64,000 bases of DNA. Source: Bugula neritina (taxonomy: Eukaryota > Bryozoa > Gymnolaemata > Cheilostomatida > Bugulidae). The notes under the pieces were generated by a model, which saw only the letters and a list, made by a program, of their open reading frames with translations, had not been told where the DNA came from and made no database searches. The stretch is from positions 2,145,001 through 2,209,000 of the forward strand of contig OZ037772.1 in assembly GCA_964035545.1 (NCBI GenBank), read 5' to 3'. Below, piece by piece: positions 53,701-62,104 of this stretch. Position 1 is the first letter of the stretch, and every line of letters begins with the position of its first letter. Position numbers and translations under genes: made by a program.

Positions 53701-55946
53701 GTTTGACGTCCACTATTGTCCTAGCTTCATTTAAAAGTAGGTCTGAGTCTCTAGCTAGCTTTTTTGCTTTAAGCTTGGTATTTAAGTCGTCCCAGGATAA
53801 ATCGGGTTCTTGCAATAATTGTCTCCTAGCATTAGTATCGCGCAAGCCATTTACTGCTAAGGCAACACTAAGTCTCCTTCTAACATCCTCGGTCCCAGCA
53901 CCTAAACCTAATTCTCTACTAAGTTTTCCTACTCTCAGCAAGTATTCTCTTTCATCCTCATCAATGGCCTGTGACACTGTCACAAACCTCATTGTTTTAA
54001 CATAAAAGCTATCTGACCTATCATAGTGGCCCCTAAGTAGACCTAATGCTTGCTCATAGCCTTCATTCCCATTGTTTCTCAAATCAAAGCCAAGAGATTG
54101 TAACGTGGCTCTACCATCATTGCCTATTGCGCTCAACAATGCTAACAACTTAGTCCTACCTCTAAATTTATTTACTTCTACACCCTCCACTGTCTCTTTT
54201 CCCAGATTCAAAGTAGTTAACTCTACTGTTATCTCAAATTGAGCTAGCCAATCATTCCATGATCCTGTCACATCATTACAATTCAATTGAAGTCTTGGAA
54301 ATGAATTTAAATCCATGACTTTGTTGTTACAATTCCCTGTGCTACAAAGGTTACTACTTGTACTAGTTTGGAGCCTTGATTTACTCGTGTGTTATGTCAA
54401 GATGCCAATCACAAAATATCTTAAACACTGAGTATCACTGTTTCGGTCACTTGTTGTAAATGACTGTAGTATCACAGTTGCCAGCTGTGAATCACGATAT
54501 CAAATTAAGATTATCACTCATTAGACTACACTAACAATAACACTACACTAACAATAACACTACACTAACAGTAACACTGCACCACCAGTAACACTGCACC
54601 AACAGTAGCACTGCACCAACAGTAACACTGCACCAACAGTAACACTGCACTGCACTGCACTACACTGCACTACACTACACTACACTACACTACACTACAC
54701 TACACTACACTACACTTATATTATTATATTATATTCAAAACACTTGCAACTGATAATGATTAATTGAAGAAAGTACTTATCTATCATCTATAGTTGTAAG
54801 GACAGAAAGAGGTTCTCACTGGCAGGTTCGTTAAAATGCTGACTGCGCCATGTTAGATTACCACAATGTAATAGTATGTCTTACCAGTGATAAAGCTGCT
54901 AGATGAAAGAGACCGTTCACTCTGTTTGTCTGGGTTTTATCTGCTTTAGCTTGTAGCTATCTCAGCTATACGGTGGCTGGTAGGGCAACTCTTAGTAACA
55001 CGATAGCTCAAGTATCTGATAGGCTATTGTCATTAGCTAAACTCTCAGCGTGCCACTATAACAGTGATACTAGTGTTGGTCAGTACTGCACATCATCCAA
55101 CACGTAATAATGGTTCAATTCATCATTTATACTATTTGTTGTTCTAATTTCAGGTCAGGGAAAGACCATGCTTGTGGGACAAGAATCATAAACACTACAT
55201 GTATAAAACTGTGAAAGAAAATAACTGGAAAGATGTTAGCAAAGAATTAGGAAATTTATTTGATGGTAGTTTATCAGTTTAATGAAGTAATTATGTCTAT
55301 TGTAATCAGATATTTAATCTACCACTTTTCAAGTTTACTTTTGACTTTTATAATCTTTAGAAAAAGCATGTGCTCTGAAGTATCGGAACTTGCGGGACAC
55401 CTACGTGAGACTGAAAAGAGAACAGTTAAAAGTACCCAGTGGCTCTAGTCCGATTGAACCGCCAAAATGGCCTTTTTTTCAATTGTTCAGCTTCGTGGAT
55501 AATAAGAGTGGTGCAGAAAGGTTGGTTTGTCCTTACAATAAGTAGTTTATTTATTTTTTCAACAAACAAACTTTAAAAATTATAAAATTATTTAATACAC
55601 ATCAAGTAATTTATTTTGCAGTAGTATAGATGACAATATGCCATCAGAGGATATCGTGCAAGAACTTGCGACCACTGATACAGATACAGCGACAGCAAGC
55701 AGCCAGCAGCCGGCAGCCAAAAAGAAAAAAAATGACACTGCAATGAAAGAAATAGACTTGGAAATAAAAAAAATAGATCAACTATTAGCAGCAGGTGAAG
55801 AAGACGAGCATGACTATTTTGGTAAAAGCATCGGGAAACGGTTAAAAAAACTCACACCTCATAAAGCTGCATTTATGAGAATGGAAATTGAAAAGCTTTT
55901 TTTCAGCGTTGAAAGTTCTAGTAAAATAGAAGTTAATGATTTATAA
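50722..55946 (+). CDS. Harbinger MADF-BESS DNA-binding protein
   Basis: Accessory protein of the Harbinger element. Exons are 50722-50751, 55154-55265, 55361-55520 and 55622-55946, totalling 627 nt (208 codons plus stop); all junctions are GT-AG and in phase. Residues about 5-90 are a MADF (Myb/SANT-like) domain: EKLINAVRERPCLWD, then NNWKDVSKELG and LRDTYVRLKRE ... KWPFFQLFSFV. Residues about 165-196 match a BESS motif (DYFGKSIGKRLKKL, then MRMEIEKLFF). In Harbinger systems the Myb-like partner helps the transposase enter the nucleus and bind the ends; that role is carried over by analogy. Intron 1 is 4.4 kb because an LTR retrotransposon (50938-55063) sits in it in antisense orientation. 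The first exon encodes only ten residues, so the start is the least certain part. Confidence 0.85.
50938..51150 (-). repeat. 3' LTR of the retrotransposon
   Basis: 213 bp, TG...CA ends, same sequence as 54851-55063. Confidence 0.93.
51151..51163 (-). other. Polypurine tract
   Basis: Reads TTGGAAGGGGGCA on the minus strand directly before the 3' LTR; the expected primer for plus-strand DNA synthesis. Confidence 0.8.
51488..52528 (-). CDS. Zinc-knuckle protein of LTR element
   Basis: 346 codons, open from ATG to stop. Residues 60-117 hold a run of CCHC-like knuckles: CAICRCFRDHSARDC, CYRCGQKGHWVEDC and a CSWCC...H...C variant. A coiled, Arg/Glu-rich segment (about 205-235) follows, then a Pro/Glu-rich tail. 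It is likely a Gag-type or nucleic-acid-chaperone protein, encoded downstream of the first gag frame. The second knuckle is close to retroviral-type nucleocapsid knuckles. I do not recognise a named family beyond the zinc knuckles, and its presence without pol is unusual. Confidence 0.7.
   Translation of the reverse strand: MSNSEKEKEGIGEPDMDSWSKAGPSGRHKETVKVANPQGKPKNTEDKAKLKKPHEVCGNKGTIRCAICRCFRDHSARDCPNNKCYRCGQKGHWVEDCREVYCSWCCVAAQHKTSDCSHAPSSFKRKAVNGVDSQDPAPKLAKVSGSQKSNYASVASGGVATSSSYVHALKPKNVIVSEVSGFLNGLTGCDFLDGKAYALRKEELNRKKQELQRKFNRQMEEISERESLLEKEYQCSMAIKVAIENWASVANVHSRGLGSTILNPATTVAEGPSGNQEESKAVEESPTPGCPRDDTWEESMAVEPQTPGVHGGSDLGLRPTYSPSQPQATETGEVKMETSSNPEALH
52719..54316 (-). pseudogene. 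gag of LTR element, split by a snap-back duplication
   Basis: The Gag-like frame begins at 54316 with a capsid-like helical region (SWNDWLAQFEITVEL; L.RVGKLSRELGLGAGTEDVR). It runs to about 53650, then meets an inverted copy of its own last 311 bp (53329-53639, plus sense), after which the minus-strand frame resumes at about 53327 and ends at 52719. The final part has two CCHC knuckles (CYHCKKHDHRIRDC, CFVCNCRGHTTKDC) and an Arg/Ser-rich tract. The inversion breaks the frame. Without it the two parts would form one Gag with C-terminal knuckles. Confidence 0.78.
53329..53960. repeat. 311-bp inverted duplication inside gag
   Basis: Arms 53329-53639 and 53650-53960 are reverse complements with a loop of about 10 bp (TCACAGTTGT). 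Apart from the loop the arms look perfect. Confidence 0.9.
54535..54720. repeat. AACACTACACTAACAGT and ACTAC simple repeats
   Basis: Tandem 17-18-bp units grading into (CTACA)n and (CACTGCACTA)n, in the leader between the tRNA-binding site and gag. Confidence 0.9.
54833..54850 (-). other. Primer-binding site
   Basis: On the minus strand TGGCGCAGTCAGCATTTT follows the 5' LTR with no gap, as expected for a tRNA 3' end (TGG...). The specific tRNA cannot be named safely. Confidence 0.75.
54851..55063 (-). repeat. 5' LTR of the retrotransposon
   Basis: 213 bp, identical by eye to 50938-51150. Confidence 0.93.
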
Positions 55947-55976
55947 AAAGTAACTGAAAAAGTTAAATGTATGTAT

Positions 55977-56156
55977 AGGCAAGGTTCTTTTCTATTTTGC
56001 TTGATTTTCTAATTTTCCCTAATGTTTCAGTAATTTGGGTGTGAAACTTGATGCTTTTTTATCACTTCACTAAAAAAGCATCAAGTTTTATGCCCAATTT
56101 CCTAAAAAGTTAGGGAAAACCAGAAAATCAAGCAAAGCTAGAAGAGAGCCTTGCTT
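55977..56156. repeat. 180-bp imperfect hairpin downstream of MADF-BESS
   Basis: AAAAAAGCATCAAGTTT and AGAAAATCAAGCAAA blocks on the right mirror AAACTTGATGCTTTTTT and TTTGCTTGATTTTCT on the left. It may act as a convergent-gene 3' structure or be a foldback insertion. Confidence 0.7.
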
Positions 56157-56426
56157 ATTTAGCTGTATTTTATTAGTTTAATCCAATAAACTATATAAAT
56201 TAGTAGCTAAACTGTAAAAAATTGTTAAAAAGTAAACAGATGATATGGTGTTTACTAAATTAAGTAAAATGGCTTAAATCAACTACATATATTTTACTAG
56301 AATTTTGAAGCATAAAAATCTACATATAATATTTTGAACTAGTCAGGTTGGATTTATTTTTTGTAACATATTTTACTACTAGCAGCTTATATATACATAT
56401 ATACATATACATATACCTATACATAT

Positions 56427-57072
56427 TGTAGTGAATTTTGCCAGTTCACTATTATTATTTGTGGGTCTACTTAACCAAAGCCACTGCGACAGGTTGTTTA
56501 CGATAAGATACTTTATTATTTACACAAATACAAGAAGGTTATTTACTGCTAGCATGAATAGAAAACGATTACATAATTAGTGAGCTTTAATACACAACTG
56601 TTCTAAATGAAGTCCCAAGCTGCTCTGCCGGCTAGCTACTCAGCGCACTGCAACTACGAGTAGCTAGCTCCACCTGCTATCAATTAGTGTGACTGTCCTG
56701 ATTGGCTAGCGTTAGTGGTGCCACTGTCGACTGTAAGATATTGTCGGGTAACCGTCTACGCCGAGTCGTCTCTGTCGCTACTAATTAACTCCATCACCAT
56801 AAGCATAACACTAGCATCTGCTACTAAGCAGCTAACTGTCAGTGCAAACCATCTACGCCTCCTACAGTTGTTGATTCCATTTAACTAGTCTTGCCTTGTT
56901 TAACTGCGTGCATTAGTAGCTAGCAATAATTGTCCAGCAGATTGTACGCATTCCAATTGTCAGCTATTATGATAATTGATCTCCAGTACTTATAGCCATT
57001 ATGCCAAGCGTATAGAGAGTAAGCCACAAAGAGTTATCCTTTCGATAATAACATAATCTGAAATCCATTACA
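56427..57072. mobile_element. Probable solo LTR
   Basis: A 646-bp, GC-richer segment starting TGTAGTGAATTTTGCC and ending AATCCATTACA (TG...CA), flanked by ATAT on both sides. No coding content. It interrupts the spacer between the two Harbinger genes. The flanks are AT-rich, so the 4-bp duplication is weak evidence. Confidence 0.45.
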
Positions 57073-57142
57073 ATATACATATATAAATACAGTTTTTGCA
57101 GCATCGTACAAGTTTGAGTGGTTTTTCTGTCCAGCTTTATTT

Positions 57143-58785
57143 TTACCTTTTGTTAATATGATTATCTTGCCAAGCTACTTTTCCTTCGTTACAAAAATAT
57201 AAAGTCAGCTTGTCTCTGAGTTCGCTAGCTGCTACTGTGGCACCTCTATTTCGAAGATTCAATCCAAAAGTCGGTTGTCGTGCTGCACGCCAAAATCCTA
57301 ATCTGATACTCCCATCATGACTCACTTGGTCAGCATATCCCGGTGGGCAATAAATTTCATCATCAACTTTTCTTAGAAAGTTGTGCAAAACACATGCAGT
57401 TCTCACTAATTTTGTTGCTTTTGAAGCATCAGCAATGATAGGCCTAAACAATATCCTCCAGCGCTGAGTTAGTATCCCTAAATAGAATACACGCAAAGTT
57501 ATAAATATTGCAACTGATGCATGCAAAGAAATAGTTTGCCAACCAGCTATGCCACTCAAACACTAGACTTACCAAACTTACCAAACGTATTTTCAATGAC
57601 TCTTCTTGCCCTGCTAAGTCTATAATTGAATATTCTTTGGCTATCATTGCTGATACTACGACCTGGATAAGGTCTCATCAAATATGATTTGAGAGGAAAA
57701 GCTTCATCCCCAACAAGGGTATAAGGGAATAGGGTTGAAGAATCAGATAATACTGATGGTTCTGGTAAGTCGATAGTGCCTAAAGAAAATGGTGATAGTA
57801 AGCATATAATTGCTAGTCAAAATATAATACATTTATTAGATATTAAAAAGTTAAATACTGCTAAGCAGAGCTATTTTTTACCATTCTCTAATCCTTGGGA
57901 AAATTTTGACTGCGCCCAAACTCCAGCGTCATTGTTGCTTCCACTCGCACCAACATCAATCATTAAATATTCGTAATTGCTGCTGCATACAGCTAATAGA
58001 ATAATGGATAGTCTATGTTTATAATTATAATAAGTTGAGCCCGTGTTCTTTGGTTTCTGTATTGTACAGTGCTTTCCATCAACAGCACCAATACAGTTGG
58101 GAAAATTCCATCTTTCTTCAAATCTTAAAACAAAGTTGAAGGAAATATTGTGAATAAATTTCACAGTATAGTAATTTATTCAAGAATTTGTACAAATCAA
58201 GTTATCAATTCTAATACGGTAGCATATAGTACTAATAAGCACAAACCCCTGGGCTATTTTTTTCCACTCTTCTTTCCCGGTTGGTACTGCTAAAAAGGAT
58301 GGCTGCAAGGCATCATAAATAGCGTCACATGTAGTATAAATTATACCAGCTACAGTTGATCTTCCAAGTCGGTAGTGAGTGGCTATATTTCTGTGACTAC
58401 TACCTTCAGCAAGATGGTGCAATGTGATGGCTAGCTTTAAGGAGGGTTCAATTGCTTGACGCATATTTGTGTTTTGCTTAGTAAGACTTGGCGCAATCAA
58501 TCTTAATAAAAAGTCAAATTTATCTGCAGACATTCTAAAATAGTTTTTATGTCTGGACTCGGCATTTTGGTGTCGAAGCTCATCAACAAGCGTACTGTGA
58601 AGCCCAAGTTTATCCCTCTTTATATTAATTGGATGAACCCAGTATTTTCGTTTTAATTTTTCAGCAAGCAATACTTTCTTTTTTAGAAATAATGATCTTT
58701 TTTTAAGTAAAAGCAATCTGCTCAAATCGATTGTCATTTTGCAAGGCAGCATCAGCATGTGTAGCCATAGAAACAAGGAGAGCAT
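57143..58785 (-). CDS. PIF/Harbinger DDE transposase
   Basis: Cut-and-paste transposase. Exons 58785-58247, 58123-57882, 57779-57582 and 57477-57143 total 1314 nt (437 codons plus stop), all GT-AG and in phase, with no stop. The N-terminal part has a helix-turn-helix (LKLAITLHHLAEGSSHRNIA, HYRLGRSTVAGIIY). The DDE_Tnp_4 core follows: FPNCIGAVDGKHC (first Asp), YTLVGDEAFPL (second Asp), RRVIENTFGILTQRWRI (Glu). The splice QG|FEERWNFPN restores the family consensus exactly. An earlier methionine choice is uncertain; a start at MTIDLSRLLL would be 16 residues shorter. It should act on the terminal repeats shared with the 344-bp MITEs. Confidence 0.9.
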
Positions 58786-58956
58786 GCGAGCAGTAACGTT
58801 GAAAGCAAAAGCAATTGGCTAGTTAATTTTCGCATTTTCCTGCGTAACGTCGTGTGTGGCATGTCGCTACCGCTGCGTATTTCTTCTCATGCAAATTCGC
58901 ACGCGAAAATACGCGCAGTGTGGCCCAAGGCTAAGTGTTTACCTTAGCACCTGTAA

Positions 58957-59300
58957 GCCTAGGGCCACACTGTGCGTATTTTCGCATGCGAAAATTGAAA
59001 TCACAAGTAGCAAAGGTGTCCACTGTAGCGTCAGTGATGCGTGATGAATAAAGCTTTCATTTTTAAATCGCACTCGCTTTCAATAAAACGCAATTTACTG
59101 GAATGTAGCACTAAAATAAAGAAGTTGGGCTCGCTGAATAACTATCAGCCAATTAGGTGACGACGACAGAGACGATTAGCACTTGCGTTGAGAATGCAGA
59201 GCGACAAGTGCGAAGGTTTTCTCAACGCGCACAGTGGACACCTTTGCTACTTGTGATTTCAATTTTCGCATGCGAAAATACGCACAGTGTGGCCCTAGGC
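58957..59300. mobile_element. Harbinger MITE 2 (344 bp)
   Basis: The same length and sequence as MITE 1 with a few substitutions, flanked by TAA on both sides (58954-58956, 59301-59303). It lies only 25 bp from the right end of the full Harbinger element. Confidence 0.93.
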
Positions 59301-59329
59301 TAACTGGTTGTGTGTTGCCCACTATAAAT

Positions 59330-59912
59330 AACTGTTGACCCCATTAACTTCCTATTTATGTTTAGGTGACATACGTCAGCAGGCATTACTCATCTGCCTT
59401 GTGCTGACTATTGGATTTGTGGTCAGGTCATTGTGGTTGGGGTGGCTGTCATTCTTGCCCTACCTGTACAGGCTGGGTTGGTAGCCTGAGGCTACCCAGT
59501 AAATATTTACTATGTTTTGGGACGCACAATCATTGTGGTATTTTTTAGGGACAATAGTTGTTTATGCAATATGTTTTTGCCTGGTACAGTAACAACAACC
59601 AGAGTATATAAACACTTTAAAAACTTAATACAATCAGTTGGCAGCACTCTTTAACAAAACTGTAATTACTATTTTATTCTTCTACTGGTTTGACAATATA
59701 TTATTTACTGGCACTGTTTATGAAGGACCCAAGAGGTTAGTTACTTTTATTCATATTATTATCTGAATTATTATTTTATAATAAATTTACTTTATGGTTT
59801 TTGTGAGCATTACTTTAATATTTTTAACCACATTTATATGCATGCGATCATTTATATAACTTTTGCCTTTCTTATTTAATTTTTACCAGCAAGTTTATCA
59901 CAGCAAGTTTAT
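59330..59912 (+). other. Diverged copy of the YqaJ upstream region
   Basis: Shares order and motifs with 46180-46760: ACGTCAGCA, GATTTGTGG/TTGGATTT, CCTGAGGCTACC/CTATGTAGCTACC, AGGTTAGTTA and TTTTTACCAGCAA. Identity is low and patchy. Probably the relic of another ISL2EU-like copy; no TIR or coding part is left. Confidence 0.35.
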
Positions 59913-59984
59913 CAAAGAATTTATCAGCAAGTTTACCAACAAGTATAACCAATAAACTTCTGCGTTTGGAAATCCTGGTTTAAT

Positions 59985-61134
59985 TCATACGGGGCCAGTA
60001 ACAGCACCATCAGGTTCAGGTGGTCCCATACCACCCATAGCACCAGGAGGACCAGTAATTCCTTGTTTGCCATCAGAACCCCGTAGCCTGGGTGGTCCAG
60101 CAATACCAACTGATCCAACATCTCCCCTTTAACCATCAATAACAGGAGCTCCGGGGAATCCCTGAGGTCCCTGGAAACCAGTGGGTCTTACAACAGCAGA
60201 TGATATTCATATTATCATGAGTTAGGAATTGCCTTACCTTCTTACCAAGTAGGATAACTCTTAGAGCAAAGATTCTGTTCATGGTCAATAACTAAGCACA
60301 AAGATTGGTTCAACTTCATTCATACATTTAGGTCCTTGTTCGCCGGGAATTACTTCAGCTCCCTGGGGGTCCTTGAGGACCAGTTGGCCCACATGGACCC
60401 GCTGATCCAGACAATCCAGTTGGTCCAGAAGAACCCTGTGGCCCAGCTGGCCCCTATAAATAAAAAACTAAACGATTGGCTAGTGAAAAATCAGAGAACT
60501 AAAATAAAGAGAAAACTGAATAAAAAATGTCCTTGCCTTATCACCCTTGTCTCCTTGAGCACCTTCAGGTCCCTAGTTACCGGGGATTCCCACTGTATAC
60601 CCATGAGGCGAAGAAGTCCTTGATCGCCATGCTCTCCAGGTCTATGATAAGCACCCTCTTCTCCAGGTCTACCATCAGCACCCAGTACTCCAGATAAACA
60701 GCTTCTGAAAATAATTGACAGACTAGCTGTGAGGGAAACCCCAGCATATAGCATATGTGGAAAAGAAACCCCAGCATATAACGTAGGTGTTAGGGAAACC
60801 CCAGCATAGAACATAACATTGCCGGGAAACCACAGCATATAGCATAGGTGTGTGGAAAACCCCAGCATATAGTATAGATGTGAAGGAAACAATGCTCAAC
60901 ATAAAACTCTTGGATATTCTTGACTATTACTAAGACAGTCATAGTTGATACAAGATAAACACTTACGAGTGCTGTTCCCATGTGTTTAGCGACGAATGGC
61001 TGATTATCTAGCTGCTGGGTGACGTACGATTTGGTGGCAAACTCGGAGGTCTTGGCATTGATGCAAGTGCTCTTCATTTCCTTGCCACAGTAAGCCTGGA
61101 TAGCATTAGCTATGGAGCCACCATCTGGATCCAC
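59985..61134 (-). pseudogene. Broken inverted copy of the collagen gene
   Basis: Minus-strand exons similar to the gene at 5-11 kb. 61134-60967 is a COLFI exon (VDPDGGSIANAIQAYCG ... CINAK) that is missing from the plus copy. 60704-60537 matches exon 8759-8897 but has an in-frame TAG after GIPGN and a GC donor. About 60455-60330 matches 9164-9291 and is frameshifted. About 60198-59985 matches 9430-9590 and has an in-frame TAA after IDG. The COLFI exon lies upstream of the Gly-X-Y exons, the wrong order for one collagen, so the block is scrambled or joins two copies. Confidence 0.85.
60720..60890. repeat. Inverted copy of the 30-bp collagen intron minisatellite
   Basis: Five to six copies of GGAAACCCCAGCATATAGCA, the complement of the repeat at 8095-8290. 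Confidence 0.9.
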
Positions 61135-61139
61135 CTGAC

Positions 61140-61455
61140 AACAGACAATAGAAAATACAAGTTACTTGATTAATTTGGAGGCACAATTCCAAGATAAGAT
61201 TAAACAATTTATAATGTAATCAGCCCTGCAGGTAGAAATAATACAAACACATCAGCAAAACTCCCTACTATAGTACTATAATGGCTATTTTTAAAAGAGT
61301 TGAGTTTACATGTAAATGTTAACATCACCATTTGGCAACTAGTTTCAATTTACTCAAGAGCTCTAAGCTTATATTTTATGAGGACATAATTGTCCAATCA
61401 GATGGTAGCATTGCAATATGTTGTTTGCTAAAAGGATGCCTTTAAACATGCTTAG
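61140..61455. other. Non-coding stretch
   Basis: Nothing recognised; lies between the collagen relic and the duplicated TRIM 3' flank. Confidence 0.45.
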
Positions 61456-62104
61456 GAGTTGTCTTCTATTATGCCTCATGGAATTTCTCCCAGGTGAATG
61501 GGGAACATGTCATAATTAAACTGCAACCAATTGAACTAAACTCATCAAATTACACACATTTTACAAAGCAGCTGCATCACAGACAGCTCATGTGTAGAGT
61601 AATACAGTGTTTATATCTAACTGATTGCCTTATATATTATTTATCAGATCCCTGATTGCATGACAAGAAACAATTTGATTGGCTACTCAATGCTGTTGTA
61701 TACACAGCAGTGGAAGGTATATTATTATGAATGGTTGGAATAAATTTACTTAGTCATGTTGGAGTTACTTGCACCTGCATGTCAATTCAGTGTATAAATT
61801 CTCTCACTAACAAGTCATTTACAGTTACTGCTCCAGTATAGATTATTGTTACTAACCGAACTCAACTTGAACTAAAGCTAATGAGGCATGAAAACAGACT
61901 ATGTTTTCACTAACAAATAAACTTTATTAGATGGTAAAATAGCAACATATATTTGATACAGTAAAACATCTCATATCTAACTATAATTACAGAGTGTGTG
62001 TATTGATGAATTGTGATGAAATAATTATGTTGATGACAAATATTATCTAGTTTATCTCTCAGTACCTCACTGAGCTGATTATTAGTAAACTGTAGCTGAT
62101 AAGT

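Larger units (their letters stand above)
50938..55063 (-). mobile_element. LTR retrotransposon, gag only, antisense
   Basis: A 4126-bp element with two 213-bp LTRs (50938-51150 and 54851-55063) identical by eye, each TGTTAGATTACC...CTATAACA on this strand. It is flanked by the 5-bp duplication GTGAT (50933-50937, 55064-55068). Orientation is minus: a tRNA-binding site follows the right LTR and a purine tract precedes the left one. Only Gag/zinc-knuckle reading frames are visible; no protease, reverse transcriptase or integrase. It must be non-autonomous or deleted, and the matching LTRs imply a young insertion. Confidence 0.92.

Noticed and set aside
53348-53734. Plus-strand 128-codon frame with Gag-like sequence
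   Set aside because: It is the inverted duplicate arm of the minus-strand gag, not a separate gene.
60336-60623. Plus-strand 95-codon open frame
   Set aside because: Antisense of degenerate collagen exons on the minus strand.
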